The notes: a model not told the origin generated them from the sequence alone. Numbered from the stretch's first letter, positions 20,182 through 28,324 are shown. The stretch: DNA of 48,740 nt from DAOTUL01 sp034437435 (GCA_964417785.1 CAYQJO010000005.1:1-48740), one strand, 5' to 3'. Numbers and translations: made by a program.

Positions 20182-20963
20182 GCGGATAATCTTTCTATCA
20201 TACGGTTAACCATTTTCCAGGCATCTTTGGCAGCACGGGAATCGGCGGCCAGCGACCAGATCATCTGCCTGGCTGCTGAGGCCTCACGCCAGCTTGTGTA
20301 CTTGGGAATCGGCATCCAGACAGCGCGACCGAAGGTTTTGAGCAGCAGTTTGAGATGCTCGTTGTGGAGGACGGTCTTGCTCTCAAATTTGTTGGGAATG
20401 ATTCCGACGATCTCGATGGGTTGCCGGTTCAACTGCAAGCGCAGTGGATCGAAATTAGTGCGCCGGTTGACGCTGTTGGCGAGACCGTCAATTGACAGGT
20501 ATTCGCACTCCGTCGGAAACACAATGCCATCGGTACTCAGGTAGATGAGCGAGTGCAGGAGTGATGGTGTCGGGGATGTATCGATGACGACAACGTCGAT
20601 GTCGTTTTCCAGTTCCTCCATACGCAGGGCCAGCAGGGTCACATCATCGATGGCGCTGGGGATAGCCCGTACCCCGACATCAGCGGGCATGACGTACAAT
20701 CGCCCGACAGGTGGTTGATTGGGCAGCGCGTATATCTCAGGAGCAGGTGTGCGTAGTACCTCGTTGAAATCCCAATCATTTACGAGCAGATTCAGCAGTC
20801 CGGCCTCTTTGCGTAGCCCCAGACTTACCGTCGCGTGGCCCTGTGGATCAGCGTCGATCAGCAGGACGCGCTGGCCGCGAACCGCCAATCCTGCCGCCAT
20901 GTGGGTCGCCAGCGTTGTTTTGCCGACGCCGCCTTTTTCGTTCAAGAATGTGATGACGTGCAT
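20166..20963 (-). CDS. parA: ParA-family partition ATPase
   Basis: A 265-residue protein beginning MHVITFLNEKGGVGKTTLAT, the deviant Walker A motif (KGGVGKTT), followed by VLLIDADPQGHATVSLGL (A' motif) and VVVIDTSPTPSLLHSL (Walker B). The length and the lack of an N-terminal DNA-binding domain resemble type Ib or chromosomal-like ParA. Such ATPases form ATP-dependent dimers on nucleoid DNA and move ParB-bound cargo. First gene of a two-gene operon with parB. Together with the prim-pol gene 2.4 kb away it marks the segment as plasmid-like rather than the main chromosomal par locus, but that is inference. Confidence 0.92.
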   Translation of the reverse strand: MHVITFLNEKGGVGKTTLATHMAAGLAVRGQRVLLIDADPQGHATVSLGLRKEAGLLNLLVNDWDFNEVLRTPAPEIYALPNQPPVGRLYVMPADVGVRAIPSAIDDVTLLALRMEELENDIDVVVIDTSPTPSLLHSLIYLSTDGIVFPTECEYLSIDGLANSVNRRTNFDPLRLQLNRQPIEIVGIIPNKFESKTVLHNEHLKLLLKTFGRAVWMPIPKYTSWREASAARQMIWSLAADSRAAKDAWKMVNRMIERLSAWQRK

Positions 20964-21465
20964 AATCTCATGTGCCTTTTTTTGCGCTGGTTAATTATCG
21001 CTTAGCAGGATGGGTATTGGTAAGCTGGCGGCGAGATGATTTGAGCATTTTGTTGTCCCCGTAATTGGATTACATTCTTGATAGATTGAAGAATAACGAC
21101 GATTGTTTTTGGTTGCAATATGCAACAGAAAAAGGTCCGATCTCATGACCATTATATCAAATTCTGAAAGACTTCGGGGTGGGGGGCTTTTCTGGGTTTT
21201 GTCATGCCAGGAGTAGATTCTGCCGTAGACTATCAGATGCTATCTCATTTTCTGACCGAGGCCACGTAAACCGGGTTTGGTGTCGGCTGACGGCTGGAGT
21301 TACCTGCCTTATGGGGTAGGGGAAGCGACTTTACGCTCATTCTACTCTGAATTATAATTACTTAGAATTTATCATATAAGTAGTAAAATGGCAACTTTTT
21401 ATACCCGAAACGAACTTTTGTATGTTATATTACGTGGCAACTCTGGTTAGCTGATAGCGCGAGTA
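20964..21465. promoter_or_regulatory. Divergent 502-nt intergenic region of parA and the methyltransferase gene
   Basis: No gene is seen here. Bases 21112-21126 hold GTTGCA-ATA-TGCAAC, a 6-bp-arm dyad about 150 nt upstream of parA and a possible binding site. Bases 21340-21440 are very AT-rich and probably contain the plus-strand promoter of the methyltransferase gene, but no hexamer pair with good spacing stands out. There are no iterons or tRNA-like sequence. Confidence 0.4.
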
Positions 21466-22245
21466 ATGAGAGACGACGACTTCACTTTTGACAATCGTGT
21501 TGCCCAACGCTACAACCTGCAACGGGCGCATCCTCTCGAAGTCTCACGGCAGATCGGTGAAGCCATCGCCGCTCAGATCGGTCATGGTGAGAGGGTGCTG
21601 GAAATTGGTGTCGGGACCGGGCGTATTGCCCTGCCGGTGGTTGCGGGTGGCTGCCGGGTGATCGGCATCGATATCTCACCGAATATGCTGGAAGAGGTAC
21701 CGCCCGACCGGCTGCAACTGGTGCAGTCGGATATGCACCACATGCCCTTCCATACCGCGAGCTTCGCCGGTGTTCTGGCTGTCCATGTGCTGCATCTGGC
21801 TCAGGATTGGCAGCGTGTTTTACGCGAAGCAGTCCGCGTGCTGCGCTCAGATAGCGTGTTTATCGTCGGTGAGGATTGGATCGACCCCGAGTCAGTGACG
21901 GGACGGCTGCGGGCTGAACTGCGCTCCAAAGCTCTCGATATGGCTCCGCATATGATGCCCCCGGCGGCGACGGTCTCCCGTGAACAGGTTCTGCGTGATC
22001 TGGGGGGCGGCGAGACAGCGGTGGTTGTCGCTGCTGAATGGACTCAGATGGTCAGTCCGGCGGAACGGCTGGCTGCGGTTGAGAATCGCACGGATTCGGA
22101 GAGTTGGGTACTGCCCCCTCATCTGTTTGCTCCCGTGCTGGATCATCTGCGCGATTATGCCCGTCGAAGCTGGTCCAATCTGGACACGCCACAGCCAGTT
22201 ATTCACCGGTTTCTGCTCAACGTAACACGCTGGAATGCCGGGTGA
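21466..22245 (+). CDS. UbiE-like class I SAM methyltransferase
   Basis: A 259-residue protein. Motif I is ERVLEIGVGTGRIALPVV (about residues 43-60), the acidic end of strand 2 is CRVIGIDISPNML, and motif IV is FAGVLAVHVLHLAQDW. It belongs to the Methyltransf_11 group; the substrate is not predictable. The stop overlaps the GTG start of the flavoprotein gene by 4 nt (GTGA), so the two are translationally coupled and may act on the same isoprenoid or quinone-type substrate (inference). No strong ribosome site precedes the ATG. BchM was considered, but nothing specific supports it. Confidence 0.82.
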   Translation: MRDDDFTFDNRVAQRYNLQRAHPLEVSRQIGEAIAAQIGHGERVLEIGVGTGRIALPVVAGGCRVIGIDISPNMLEEVPPDRLQLVQSDMHHMPFHTASFAGVLAVHVLHLAQDWQRVLREAVRVLRSDSVFIVGEDWIDPESVTGRLRAELRSKALDMAPHMMPPAATVSREQVLRDLGGGETAVVVAAEWTQMVSPAERLAAVENRTDSESWVLPPHLFAPVLDHLRDYARRSWSNLDTPQPVIHRFLLNVTRWNAG

Positions 22246-23396
22246 ATACGCACGAGATCATCATTGTTGGGGCCGGTCCTGCCGGACTGGCAACCGCGCT
22301 CCATCTGGCACAGCAGGCCCCTGCTCTTGCGGCTGAGACCCTGATTATCGAAGCCAAAGACCACCCACGACCAAAGTTGTGCGGTGGTGGTGTGACCTTT
22401 CACGGTGAGAAGCAGTTAGACCATCTTGGTCTCGCTATTGACGTGCAGGCGTTTGATATTCACCGGTTGGAGTTCCGGCTGGGGACACAATCATTTGTGG
22501 TCCCCTACCCGAAAGCCATGCGTATCTTCGAGCGGGCGCAGTTCGACCACGCTCTGGCCCAGGAAGTCGCCACCCAGGGGATCGCGTTCCGGACCGGTGA
22601 GCGGCTGCTCGATCTTCAGGTAGTTGATGGCGGTGTCGAACTGACGACCGACCGCGACCGCTACCAGGCCAGAGTGGTTGTCGCGGCAGATGGTGCCAAC
22701 AGCACTGTGCGTCGTAAGCTCGGTATGTTTCACACTGCCGGTGTGGCCCGACTGCTGCGCATCATGACACGCATCGACCCCGATGCGACTCCGGCATGGC
22801 AGGATCACACGGCGGTGTTTGATTTTTCCTGTGTCCAGAATCGTGTGCAAGGCTATATGTGGGATTTTCCCTGTTTTGTCGGCGGTCAGCCCTTCATGAA
22901 TCGTGGCATCTTCGATAGTCGAATCATGCCGCAGCCGTTCAACCAGCGCCAACACGGGCATTTCAAGCAGACCTTTGCCGCTGCGCTGCAAGATCGCAAT
23001 GTGGATATGGATGCTGTGCCGCTTGAAGGTCATCCGGTGCGCTGGTTCAACCCACAGGCGGAGTTCTCACGCCCGCACATATTGCTGGTTGGTGATGCTG
23101 CCGGTGTCGATCCCCTGTTTGCTGAGGGGATTTCCTATGCGATGGAGTACGGCGCTATCGCCACCGAGATGATCCAGGCGGCTTTTGCCCACAAAGACTT
23201 CACATTTACCGGGTACCGATCACGCTTGCTCGATCACCGCCTGGGACAGATGCTGATGCGTCGTGCCGGGGTCGCCAGACAGCTTTACCGCTATCGCTAT
23301 CCGTTTGCGTGGTCGATTTTGTGGCACTTCGCGTCGATTGCCCCGCGACGGGTTCAGCGGGCGATGGGCGCGGCGCTGGCACTCTTGCCACCCTGA
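22242..23396 (+). CDS. Geranylgeranyl-reductase-type FAD-dependent oxidoreductase
   Basis: A 384-residue protein starting at GTG 22242, directly followed by the dinucleotide-binding fold HEIIIVGAGPAGLATALHL. RPKLCGGGV matches the PxxKxCGG signature of the geranylgeranyl reductase family, and HILLVGDAAGVDPLFAEGIS (about residues 275-295) is the second FAD motif. These enzymes reduce isoprenoid double bonds on chlorophyll tails, quinones or lipids. It is a paralogue of the BchP in the photosynthesis operon (34356-35564), differs clearly in sequence, and is paired with a methyltransferase on the opposite strand, so menaquinone or lipid modification is as likely as bacteriochlorophyll work. Confidence 0.85.
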   Translation: MNTHEIIIVGAGPAGLATALHLAQQAPALAAETLIIEAKDHPRPKLCGGGVTFHGEKQLDHLGLAIDVQAFDIHRLEFRLGTQSFVVPYPKAMRIFERAQFDHALAQEVATQGIAFRTGERLLDLQVVDGGVELTTDRDRYQARVVVAADGANSTVRRKLGMFHTAGVARLLRIMTRIDPDATPAWQDHTAVFDFSCVQNRVQGYMWDFPCFVGGQPFMNRGIFDSRIMPQPFNQRQHGHFKQTFAAALQDRNVDMDAVPLEGHPVRWFNPQAEFSRPHILLVGDAAGVDPLFAEGISYAMEYGAIATEMIQAAFAHKDFTFTGYRSRLLDHRLGQMLMRRAGVARQLYRYRYPFAWSILWHFASIAPRRVQRAMGAALALLPP

Positions 23397-23568
23397 TCGA
23401 CCACAGGAGCAGCATGACTGCGCTGGTAATCCAGACCAGTGCCAATCCGGCCAGGATCGAGCGTGGGATCGGCAGCGTGGTTGCGAACAAGGCGACGGCC
23501 AGCATCAGACCCGATTTTACCGCCAGAAACACCGCAATAATCCGCATCCATAAAGCAAATCTGAACAT
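23206..23568 (-). CDS. Possible small membrane protein, uncertain
   Basis: A 120-codon frame whose first 60 residues form two plausible membrane helices (ALWMRIIAVFLAVKSGLMLA and LAGLALVWITSAVMLLLWSI). The second half is polar, low in pattern, and overlaps the flavoprotein gene end by 190 nt on the opposite strand, so that half may be only a reverse shadow. The ribosome site is weak (AAAAGG). Counted as possible because 23397-23568 has no other gene. Confidence 0.35.
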   Translation of the reverse strand: MFRFALWMRIIAVFLAVKSGLMLAVALFATTLPIPRSILAGLALVWITSAVMLLLWSIRVARVPAPRPSPAEPVAGQSTRSATKSTTQTDSDSGKAVWRPRHDASASVPGGDRASVIGTR

Positions 23569-23674
23569 CGCGACACCTTTTCATTAACTGAAGGTTTGGA
23601 TTTGTGGACGAATATACACCAAAAGCGGTATCATTGTTTATCCGAAGATATTTTGCCCCATAAGGAGCTGCGTC

Positions 23675-23770
23675 ATGTATACCGACTCGATGGAAAACGT
23701 TATTCCGATTGCTGCCGCTATTGCTATCTGGATTGTCATCTTTCTCCTGATTGCGGTTGGCAGCGCCTAG
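23675..23770 (+). CDS. 31-residue single-helix membrane peptide
   Basis: MYTDSMENVIPIAAAIAIWI is followed by VIFLLIAVGSA and a TAG stop. A clear AAGGAG sits seven nt before the ATG and a hairpin terminator 18 nt after the stop, so it looks like a complete, independently expressed gene. The peptide has a short acidic N-terminus and one membrane helix. It contains no His, so it is not an antenna polypeptide. Single-helix accessory subunits occur in reaction-centre and respiratory complexes; membership of one of these is a guess based on the neighbouring photosynthesis operon. Confidence 0.65.
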   Translation: MYTDSMENVIPIAAAIAIWIVIFLLIAVGSA

Positions 23771-23787
23771 ACAGGTCATTTTCGGAA

Positions 23788-23815
23788 GGGGTACGGGATA
23801 AACGTACCCCATTTC
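23788..23815 (+). terminator. Rho-independent terminator after the 31-residue peptide gene
   Basis: GGGGTACG / CGTACCCC is a perfect 8-bp stem with a 7-nt loop followed by ATTTCT. It lies between the plus-strand peptide gene and the end of the convergent photosynthesis operon, and mainly serves the plus strand; the U-run is short. Confidence 0.65.
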
Positions 23816-23850
23816 TAACTTACGTGGCGGAAAACGGCTTACAGCACGTT

Positions 23851-24792
23851 TTAGAGGCTTCCCCAGAACGTTTCTAACACCTCAATCGTCTCTTCGAGTT
23901 TTTCCCAGTGCGGCAGGCCCAGTGAGGGTGTGATCTTCACAGCTTGCCAGTGGTTATTTTTTTCTAACAGATCGGGCAGCCGGTCAAAATCAATATTGGG
24001 ATCGCGGTCGTAAATCACCAGCGAAGGTGTTTCGACGCGCTCGTAGAGGGTTTCCCGTGCTTTGGGTGTGAACAACTGGCCGGAGAGGAAATACAGCGGC
24101 ACATAACGCGCACCCGGCTGGTGCGATGTGGCATAGGCATAATCGAGAAACGCCTGCGGCGCTTCATTGACAAAACTTTGCCCGGAATAGTACCGGATCG
24201 AGCGGCGCGAAACCAACAAGTCGAACAAAGGCTGGCTCCACAACGGGACACTGACGACGCTGTAGATGGTATCACCGGGCAGTGTAATATCGATCTTGTT
24301 AAACCCGGTCGGTGAGATGACAGTCAGAGAGTGGAACAGGTCGGGCTGATCGATGGCTGCACGCGCCACAAATTCGCTGCTTAAAGACAGTGTGACGACA
24401 TCGGCGGCTTCACCCACCTGCTCACGCAGAAAGGTGGCAATGGCATCGGCGAAGAACGCCGGTGAATATACCCGATCCGTCCGGTCGGAGAATCCGAATC
24501 CCGGCAGGTCCAGCGCATAAACCGGACGCCGTATGCGGTAGTGGTCAAACAGTGGCTTGACCTCAAACGCGCTGGGAGCCGCGTTAATGCTGTGGATGAG
24601 AACCAACGGACGGCCACTCCCCTGCCGGTCAACGTAGTAACTTATGCATCCGGTGTCGGGGGATGTGAACGACTCGCGATCACCTGCAACTGCTGCTTGT
24701 AAGGTCATCATCTGATTATCGGTCCAACGATAAACAATCCAGCCGCCAATGGCGGCCAGACTGAGAACATGTGCTAATTTGATTTTCACCAT
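23851..24792 (-). CDS. Membrane-anchored alpha/beta-hydrolase at the end of the photosynthesis operon
   Basis: A 313-residue protein. The N-terminal helix AHVLSLAAIGGWIVYRW is a likely anchor. The alpha/beta-hydrolase core starts near residue 50: RPLVLIHSINAAPSAFE (oxyanion HxxNAAP), VYALDLPGFGFSDR, then VVTLSLSSEF, which gives SLSSE where the nucleophile elbow GxSxG is expected, and a late Asp/His pair (VIYDRDPN, GLPHWEKL). The changed elbow (Ser for the first Gly) still keeps a Ser nucleophile. The start ATG abuts the stop of the 44-residue peptide gene (TAAATG), showing coupling. The family is broad; a role near bacteriochlorophyll or lipid esters is inferred from context only. Confidence 0.75.
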   Translation of the reverse strand: MVKIKLAHVLSLAAIGGWIVYRWTDNQMMTLQAAVAGDRESFTSPDTGCISYYVDRQGSGRPLVLIHSINAAPSAFEVKPLFDHYRIRRPVYALDLPGFGFSDRTDRVYSPAFFADAIATFLREQVGEAADVVTLSLSSEFVARAAIDQPDLFHSLTVISPTGFNKIDITLPGDTIYSVVSVPLWSQPLFDLLVSRRSIRYYSGQSFVNEAPQAFLDYAYATSHQPGARYVPLYFLSGQLFTPKARETLYERVETPSLVIYDRDPNIDFDRLPDLLEKNNHWQAVKITPSLGLPHWEKLEETIEVLETFWGSL

Positions 24793-24927
24793 TTATTCTT
24801 CGATTTCGCCGTTCCGCTCCCATGTAGTCCAGACGCTCCACAGAAGTGCCAGGAATGGAGCCAGTACCAGGCCAAACATAATCAGAAAGACGGGATCAAG
24901 CATGATGTCCCAGAAGTTTGTATACAC
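24793..24927 (-). CDS. 44-residue single-helix membrane peptide in the photosynthesis operon
   Basis: The GTG start is preceded by AAGGAG seven nt upstream. The peptide starts VYTNFWDIMLDPVFLIMFGL, continues VLAPFLALLWSV as one membrane helix, and ends in a charged tail, WERNGEIEE. Its TAA touches the ATG of the hydrolase gene and it follows the lipoprotein gene by 15 nt, so it is a genuine operon member. There is no His in the helix, so it cannot bind bacteriochlorophyll like PufA or PufB. The Trp-rich lipid-interface ends resemble small complex subunits. Cryo-EM work on Roseiflexus RC-LH found extra single-helix subunits (my recollection), but identity is not shown. Confidence 0.72.
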   Translation of the reverse strand: MYTNFWDIMLDPVFLIMFGLVLAPFLALLWSVWTTWERNGEIEE

Positions 24928-24942
24928 CGTAATGCTCCTTAT

Positions 24943-25434
24943 CTAGCCGACGCGCACAGCGTCGAATGTTGAGACGATCTGCGGCACTGCATCGGCAAAT
25001 GCCTGGAATTCATCGTCGGGCAAACCGGAATAATAGGCATAGATTGGTACAGAGTAGATGAAATAGGTATCTGAGGTGAACACAATATTTTGATACGGCC
25101 CCGGATAGCTGCCGATTTGCTCCCAGTATTGTGATCTGGATAATGCGTCAATGTAGAAGATCGACGCCCGACGTTCCTCATCAACCTGGAATTCAAAAGC
25201 GATCCGGTTGCCCTGGATGCTGGTCTCAAAGCGCCCGATCCAGCTATCCGGTACCGTGACCGACACCAGATACATTGGACCTTCTTCCTGCCCGTCGGTG
25301 AACTGAAGCTCACGGACCAGTGTCACAGCGTCCACTGGTTCGACTGTCACCGCACGACCGATACCCCCACTACACCCAACCATGGTCAGGAGTACGATGA
25401 GACCGAGAAAAACGAAACGGTATTTGGTAGCCAT
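24943..25434 (-). CDS. Hypothetical lipoprotein of the photosynthesis operon
   Basis: A 163-residue protein with a lipoprotein signal, KYRFVFLGLIVLLTMVGC (Cys21), so probably tethered outside the cytoplasmic membrane. The mature part is a compact mixed alpha/beta domain with a conserved-looking core (MYLVSVTVPDSWIGRFETS, IAFEFQVDEERRASIFYID) and no Cys or heme motif; I do not recognise the family. It sits between the PucC-type transporter and the 44-residue peptide with gaps of 26 and 15 nt. An assembly or stability role for photosynthetic complexes at the periplasmic side is possible but only inferred. Confidence 0.78.
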   Translation of the reverse strand: MATKYRFVFLGLIVLLTMVGCSGGIGRAVTVEPVDAVTLVRELQFTDGQEEGPMYLVSVTVPDSWIGRFETSIQGNRIAFEFQVDEERRASIFYIDALSRSQYWEQIGSYPGPYQNIVFTSDTYFIYSVPIYAYYSGLPDDEFQAFADAVPQIVSTFDAVRVG

Positions 25435-25460
25435 AGATGCCCTCCAATGCGTGTAAAAAC

Positions 25461-26897
25461 TTAGAATGCAAGTTGGTCCGCCGGGATTTCTTCCATCCCA
25501 TCCCAGGGCATGCGAATATCCTGGACATGGAGCCGGCGTCCCAGACGAAAAGCCAACAGCAAAATGACGACCAGAAGCAATATCAGCGAGATAACATACA
25601 CAGCGGTATAGCCCACTACGACGTTATCGGTATAGTATTGCGCCAGATCACGGATCAAGCCGCCGCCGATGACACCGAAGCCCTGCGCCATCGCCTGGAC
25701 AATACCCCACAGACCAATCAGCAAGCCAGCGTGACTCACATCGGTCAGCGACATCACCAGAATGATGCTTCCCACCAGAAACAGCCCGCGTCCCAGGCTG
25801 ATGAACGACACCCCGATGCGGAATGGCCCGATCAACAACACATCACTGGCGTAGCTGATAGTACCGAAGCCCATCAGGCCAAAAACACAGCCCAGAACGA
25901 TCAACATGACCGGTGGCTTCTTGAGCCAGAGCAAGGTTCCTGCCCCGACAACACCGACAATGGTCATCACACCCCACAACGTCGTAAGCTGCATGGTCGA
26001 GGAGACGCTCATCCCCAACACCTGCCCTCCATAGGGTTCCAGCAGGACATCGTGGGTGGCAAAGGCCATGGTGGCGATGAAAATCACCAGGAAAAGGCTC
26101 TTGAGCGTTTTCTGACTGCTGAGCATCCGCACCGACTCCCAGAGTGAGAGGCGCACACGGGTGATTTCCTGTTTGGATTGGATACTGCCATCCGGGTTAA
26201 GCCGCTCCTGACCCCATAAGGCGAGGAAGGTCAGCAGCACGAACACCACCGCCGATCCCTGCATTACCTGGATCAAGCGCTGGTTTGAGTAATCTTGCAG
26301 CAGTGCACTGACGATGATTGCACTGGTGATGGTTCCCAGGACCAGCATGACCCACAGAATGGAGATGACCTTGCCCCGCTGTTTTTGTGGCGTGATGTCG
26401 CTCACCAGTGCCAGATAGATTGTTTCAACGATATTCAGGCCCAGACCATAGCCCAGGAAGATGACGCTGGTAATCAGCATGGCCGGTAAGAAGGTCAGCC
26501 GGCCTTCACCGCTGAGGATAATCAGGGCGAACGGTGCGCAGGCAAGTCCGCCAAAGGCCAGCATGACACCCATCACCAGATAGGGTGTGCGCCATTTGCC
26601 CAATGAGCGCTTTTTATCCGAGTGATAGCCGATCATGACGCGCACCGGCGACACAAAATAGTGAATGGCGATCAAGAAACCGACGGCCACTGCCGGAATA
26701 CCCATATCGGTGATTAATACACGGTTCAGCGCACCGGAAATCGGTGCCAGCGATAGTCCAACACCAAATTGAATCAGACCCAGGCGAAAAATGCTGAGCC
26801 ACCAGCGCAGACTCTCTTTTCGGACCCACCAGTTGCCAATAGGGGCGGCCAGGGTATCCATAAGATAACTGAACGGTCTGGTAATGGCGTTAAGCAT
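25461..26897 (-). CDS. PucC/LhaA-type MFS protein (BCD family)
   Basis: A 478-residue protein with about 12 membrane segments. Typical BCD-family features are LSIFRLGLIQFGVGLSLAPI, NRVLITDMGIPAVAVGFLIA, PVRVMIGYHSDKK and, in the second half, RIGVSFISLGRGLFLVGS. PucC and LhaA act as assembly factors of light-harvesting complexes and may deliver bacteriochlorophyll; BchS and CP12-like members are related. It begins five nt after the bchZ stop. As the antenna genes pufBA are in the same operon, a role in LH assembly is a reasonable inference. A true sugar or drug transporter is unlikely given the motifs. Confidence 0.85.
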   Translation of the reverse strand: MLNAITRPFSYLMDTLAAPIGNWWVRKESLRWWLSIFRLGLIQFGVGLSLAPISGALNRVLITDMGIPAVAVGFLIAIHYFVSPVRVMIGYHSDKKRSLGKWRTPYLVMGVMLAFGGLACAPFALIILSGEGRLTFLPAMLITSVIFLGYGLGLNIVETIYLALVSDITPQKQRGKVISILWVMLVLGTITSAIIVSALLQDYSNQRLIQVMQGSAVVFVLLTFLALWGQERLNPDGSIQSKQEITRVRLSLWESVRMLSSQKTLKSLFLVIFIATMAFATHDVLLEPYGGQVLGMSVSSTMQLTTLWGVMTIVGVVGAGTLLWLKKPPVMLIVLGCVFGLMGFGTISYASDVLLIGPFRIGVSFISLGRGLFLVGSIILVMSLTDVSHAGLLIGLWGIVQAMAQGFGVIGGGLIRDLAQYYTDNVVVGYTAVYVISLILLLVVILLLAFRLGRRLHVQDIRMPWDGMEEIPADQLAF

Positions 26898-26902
26898 AGC
26901 AT

Positions 26903-28324
26903 CTACTCTCTTAATACGTCGTCAGCCAGCTCCGGAGTTACTTCGCGCAAACCCCGGCTCCGTGCCTGTGATTCTACCCGCATCTGAAGTTCTCTGCTGG
27001 CCGATATCCGCGCCAGGAACGGCAATTTCTCCAATGCCTGATCCAGAAGGGTTCTCGCTTCGGGCTGCCAGGGCAGACTCCCTGGATCGCTGCTCTTCTG
27101 GCCGCTGTCGAGCGGCAGAAAGTTAAACAGCGCTTCATATAGACGATTGACGATCTCCTGAATCACATGGACGGTCCCACGATAGCCCATAAACGGTGTG
27201 CCGACTGAGCGCCGCACCACCGGGCCGGGGAATGCCGCCGGGATAAAGTTGGTCTGTCTGGCTCCGGCTTCACTCAAATAGATTTTCTCGTTGATCGAAC
27301 CGAACACAAATGTCGGCGGCTGGCTGTGGAGCATCTGGCGCACGGCTTCATTGTCGATGTCGCCGGGACGTTCGACAGCGAAGGCCACCGGCATTCCCAG
27401 TTCGTCGCCCAGGTAGGCTTTTAGGCCCCTGGCATAGGTGCCGCTGGCGACGATCCCGATGCTGGTGGTGCTGAACCAATCGCTTTGCGGACCTTTCCAC
27501 AAATCCCACACCGCTTGCAGTGTCGTCTGCTTTTCACGTTGGATAAACGCCGATGCCTGCCCTTCCGTACCCAGCAGAGACCCGAGACGGCGCACAAATT
27601 CGGTTGTCTCGCGGATGCCCACCGGCGCGTGCAGCCAGGGCTGGCCGAGTGACTGCGCCAGGGTGTGACCGAACTCACGATACATGACGACGTTGACCTG
27701 ACCGTTCGCCAGTCTGCCCATGTCGTCCAGACGCGATTCGTAAGGGAACACAACATTGACGGTCCCGCCGGCTCCTTCGATCAACCGCCGCACCTCATGC
27801 AGATCGGACGCAGAGTTGAAACAGCCATAGGTCGGCCCGATGATGTTGACCTGTCCGGGGATGGTCTCACCCGCCTGACCATAAGTGTCCCATAACCATT
27901 GCATCACCCGGTCGCGTCCGGTCCATTCGTCTTCCGTCAGCGATTCGCTGTGAAAGAAGGTCGTGCCGGGTTGTAACTGAGTCACCAGATCGGATAAGTC
28001 CGATCCGATCATCTCGCTTTCGGCGGTTGAGACGACGATCAGGTGCTTGCCGTCCAGCAGGCCCTCGTCGCGCAGGTTTTCATAGGTGCGTTGGACCGCC
28101 GGGCCGGTGCCACCACCGCTGACTTCCTCATCCCGGATGACTGACGGCGTGATGTTCTCGATGTGCGGGATGGCGTCAGTGTAATCGGGGACAGCCGTCG
28201 CTACCAGATTGAAACAGCCGATGGGTGCATCGCAAATGACATGCACATCGGGCAGGGGGCAGATCGTCCAGACGGCTGCCCAATAGCTGCTGGTTTCGGA
28301 GAGGTCGCGGACAATCTTAGCCAT
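26903..28324 (-). CDS. bchZ: Chlorophyllide a reductase subunit Z
   Basis: A 473-residue nitrogenase-like catalytic subunit. The N-terminus has Cys residues in VHVICDAPIGCFNL; further conserved parts are NIIGPTYGCFNSASDLHEVR, VVFPYESRLDDMGRL and the C-terminal GTPFMGYRGTVHVIQEIVNR. With BchY it forms the heterotetramer that reduces the C7=C8 bond of the bacteriochlorin ring, using electrons from BchX. The start at 28324 is chosen over an upstream extension because MAKIVRD begins the family; it overlaps the end of bchY by 8 nt, as expected for coupled YZ synthesis. Length fits the family. Confidence 0.95.
   Translation of the reverse strand: MAKIVRDLSETSSYWAAVWTICPLPDVHVICDAPIGCFNLVATAVPDYTDAIPHIENITPSVIRDEEVSGGGTGPAVQRTYENLRDEGLLDGKHLIVVSTAESEMIGSDLSDLVTQLQPGTTFFHSESLTEDEWTGRDRVMQWLWDTYGQAGETIPGQVNIIGPTYGCFNSASDLHEVRRLIEGAGGTVNVVFPYESRLDDMGRLANGQVNVVMYREFGHTLAQSLGQPWLHAPVGIRETTEFVRRLGSLLGTEGQASAFIQREKQTTLQAVWDLWKGPQSDWFSTTSIGIVASGTYARGLKAYLGDELGMPVAFAVERPGDIDNEAVRQMLHSQPPTFVFGSINEKIYLSEAGARQTNFIPAAFPGPVVRRSVGTPFMGYRGTVHVIQEIVNRLYEALFNFLPLDSGQKSSDPGSLPWQPEARTLLDQALEKLPFLARISASRELQMRVESQARSRGLREVTPELADDVLRE

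Noticed and set aside
19093..21465. Canonical parS site or replication iterons near parAB
   Set aside because: No TGTTTCACGTGAAACA-like palindrome or direct-repeat series was found; GGGGTAGGGG at 21313 resembles the repeat at 19075 only partly.
22104..22241. Upstream extension of the geranylgeranyl-reductase-type gene
   Set aside because: It would overlap the methyltransferase by 140 nt and adds residues before the FAD fold; GTG at 22242 gives a coupled start.
21466..22245. bchM (Mg-protoporphyrin methyltransferase)
   Set aside because: Only generic SAM-binding motifs are present and the gene is on the opposite strand from the bch operon.
24793..24927. Antenna polypeptide encoded by the 44-residue gene
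   Set aside because: There is no His in the membrane helix and no antenna signature.
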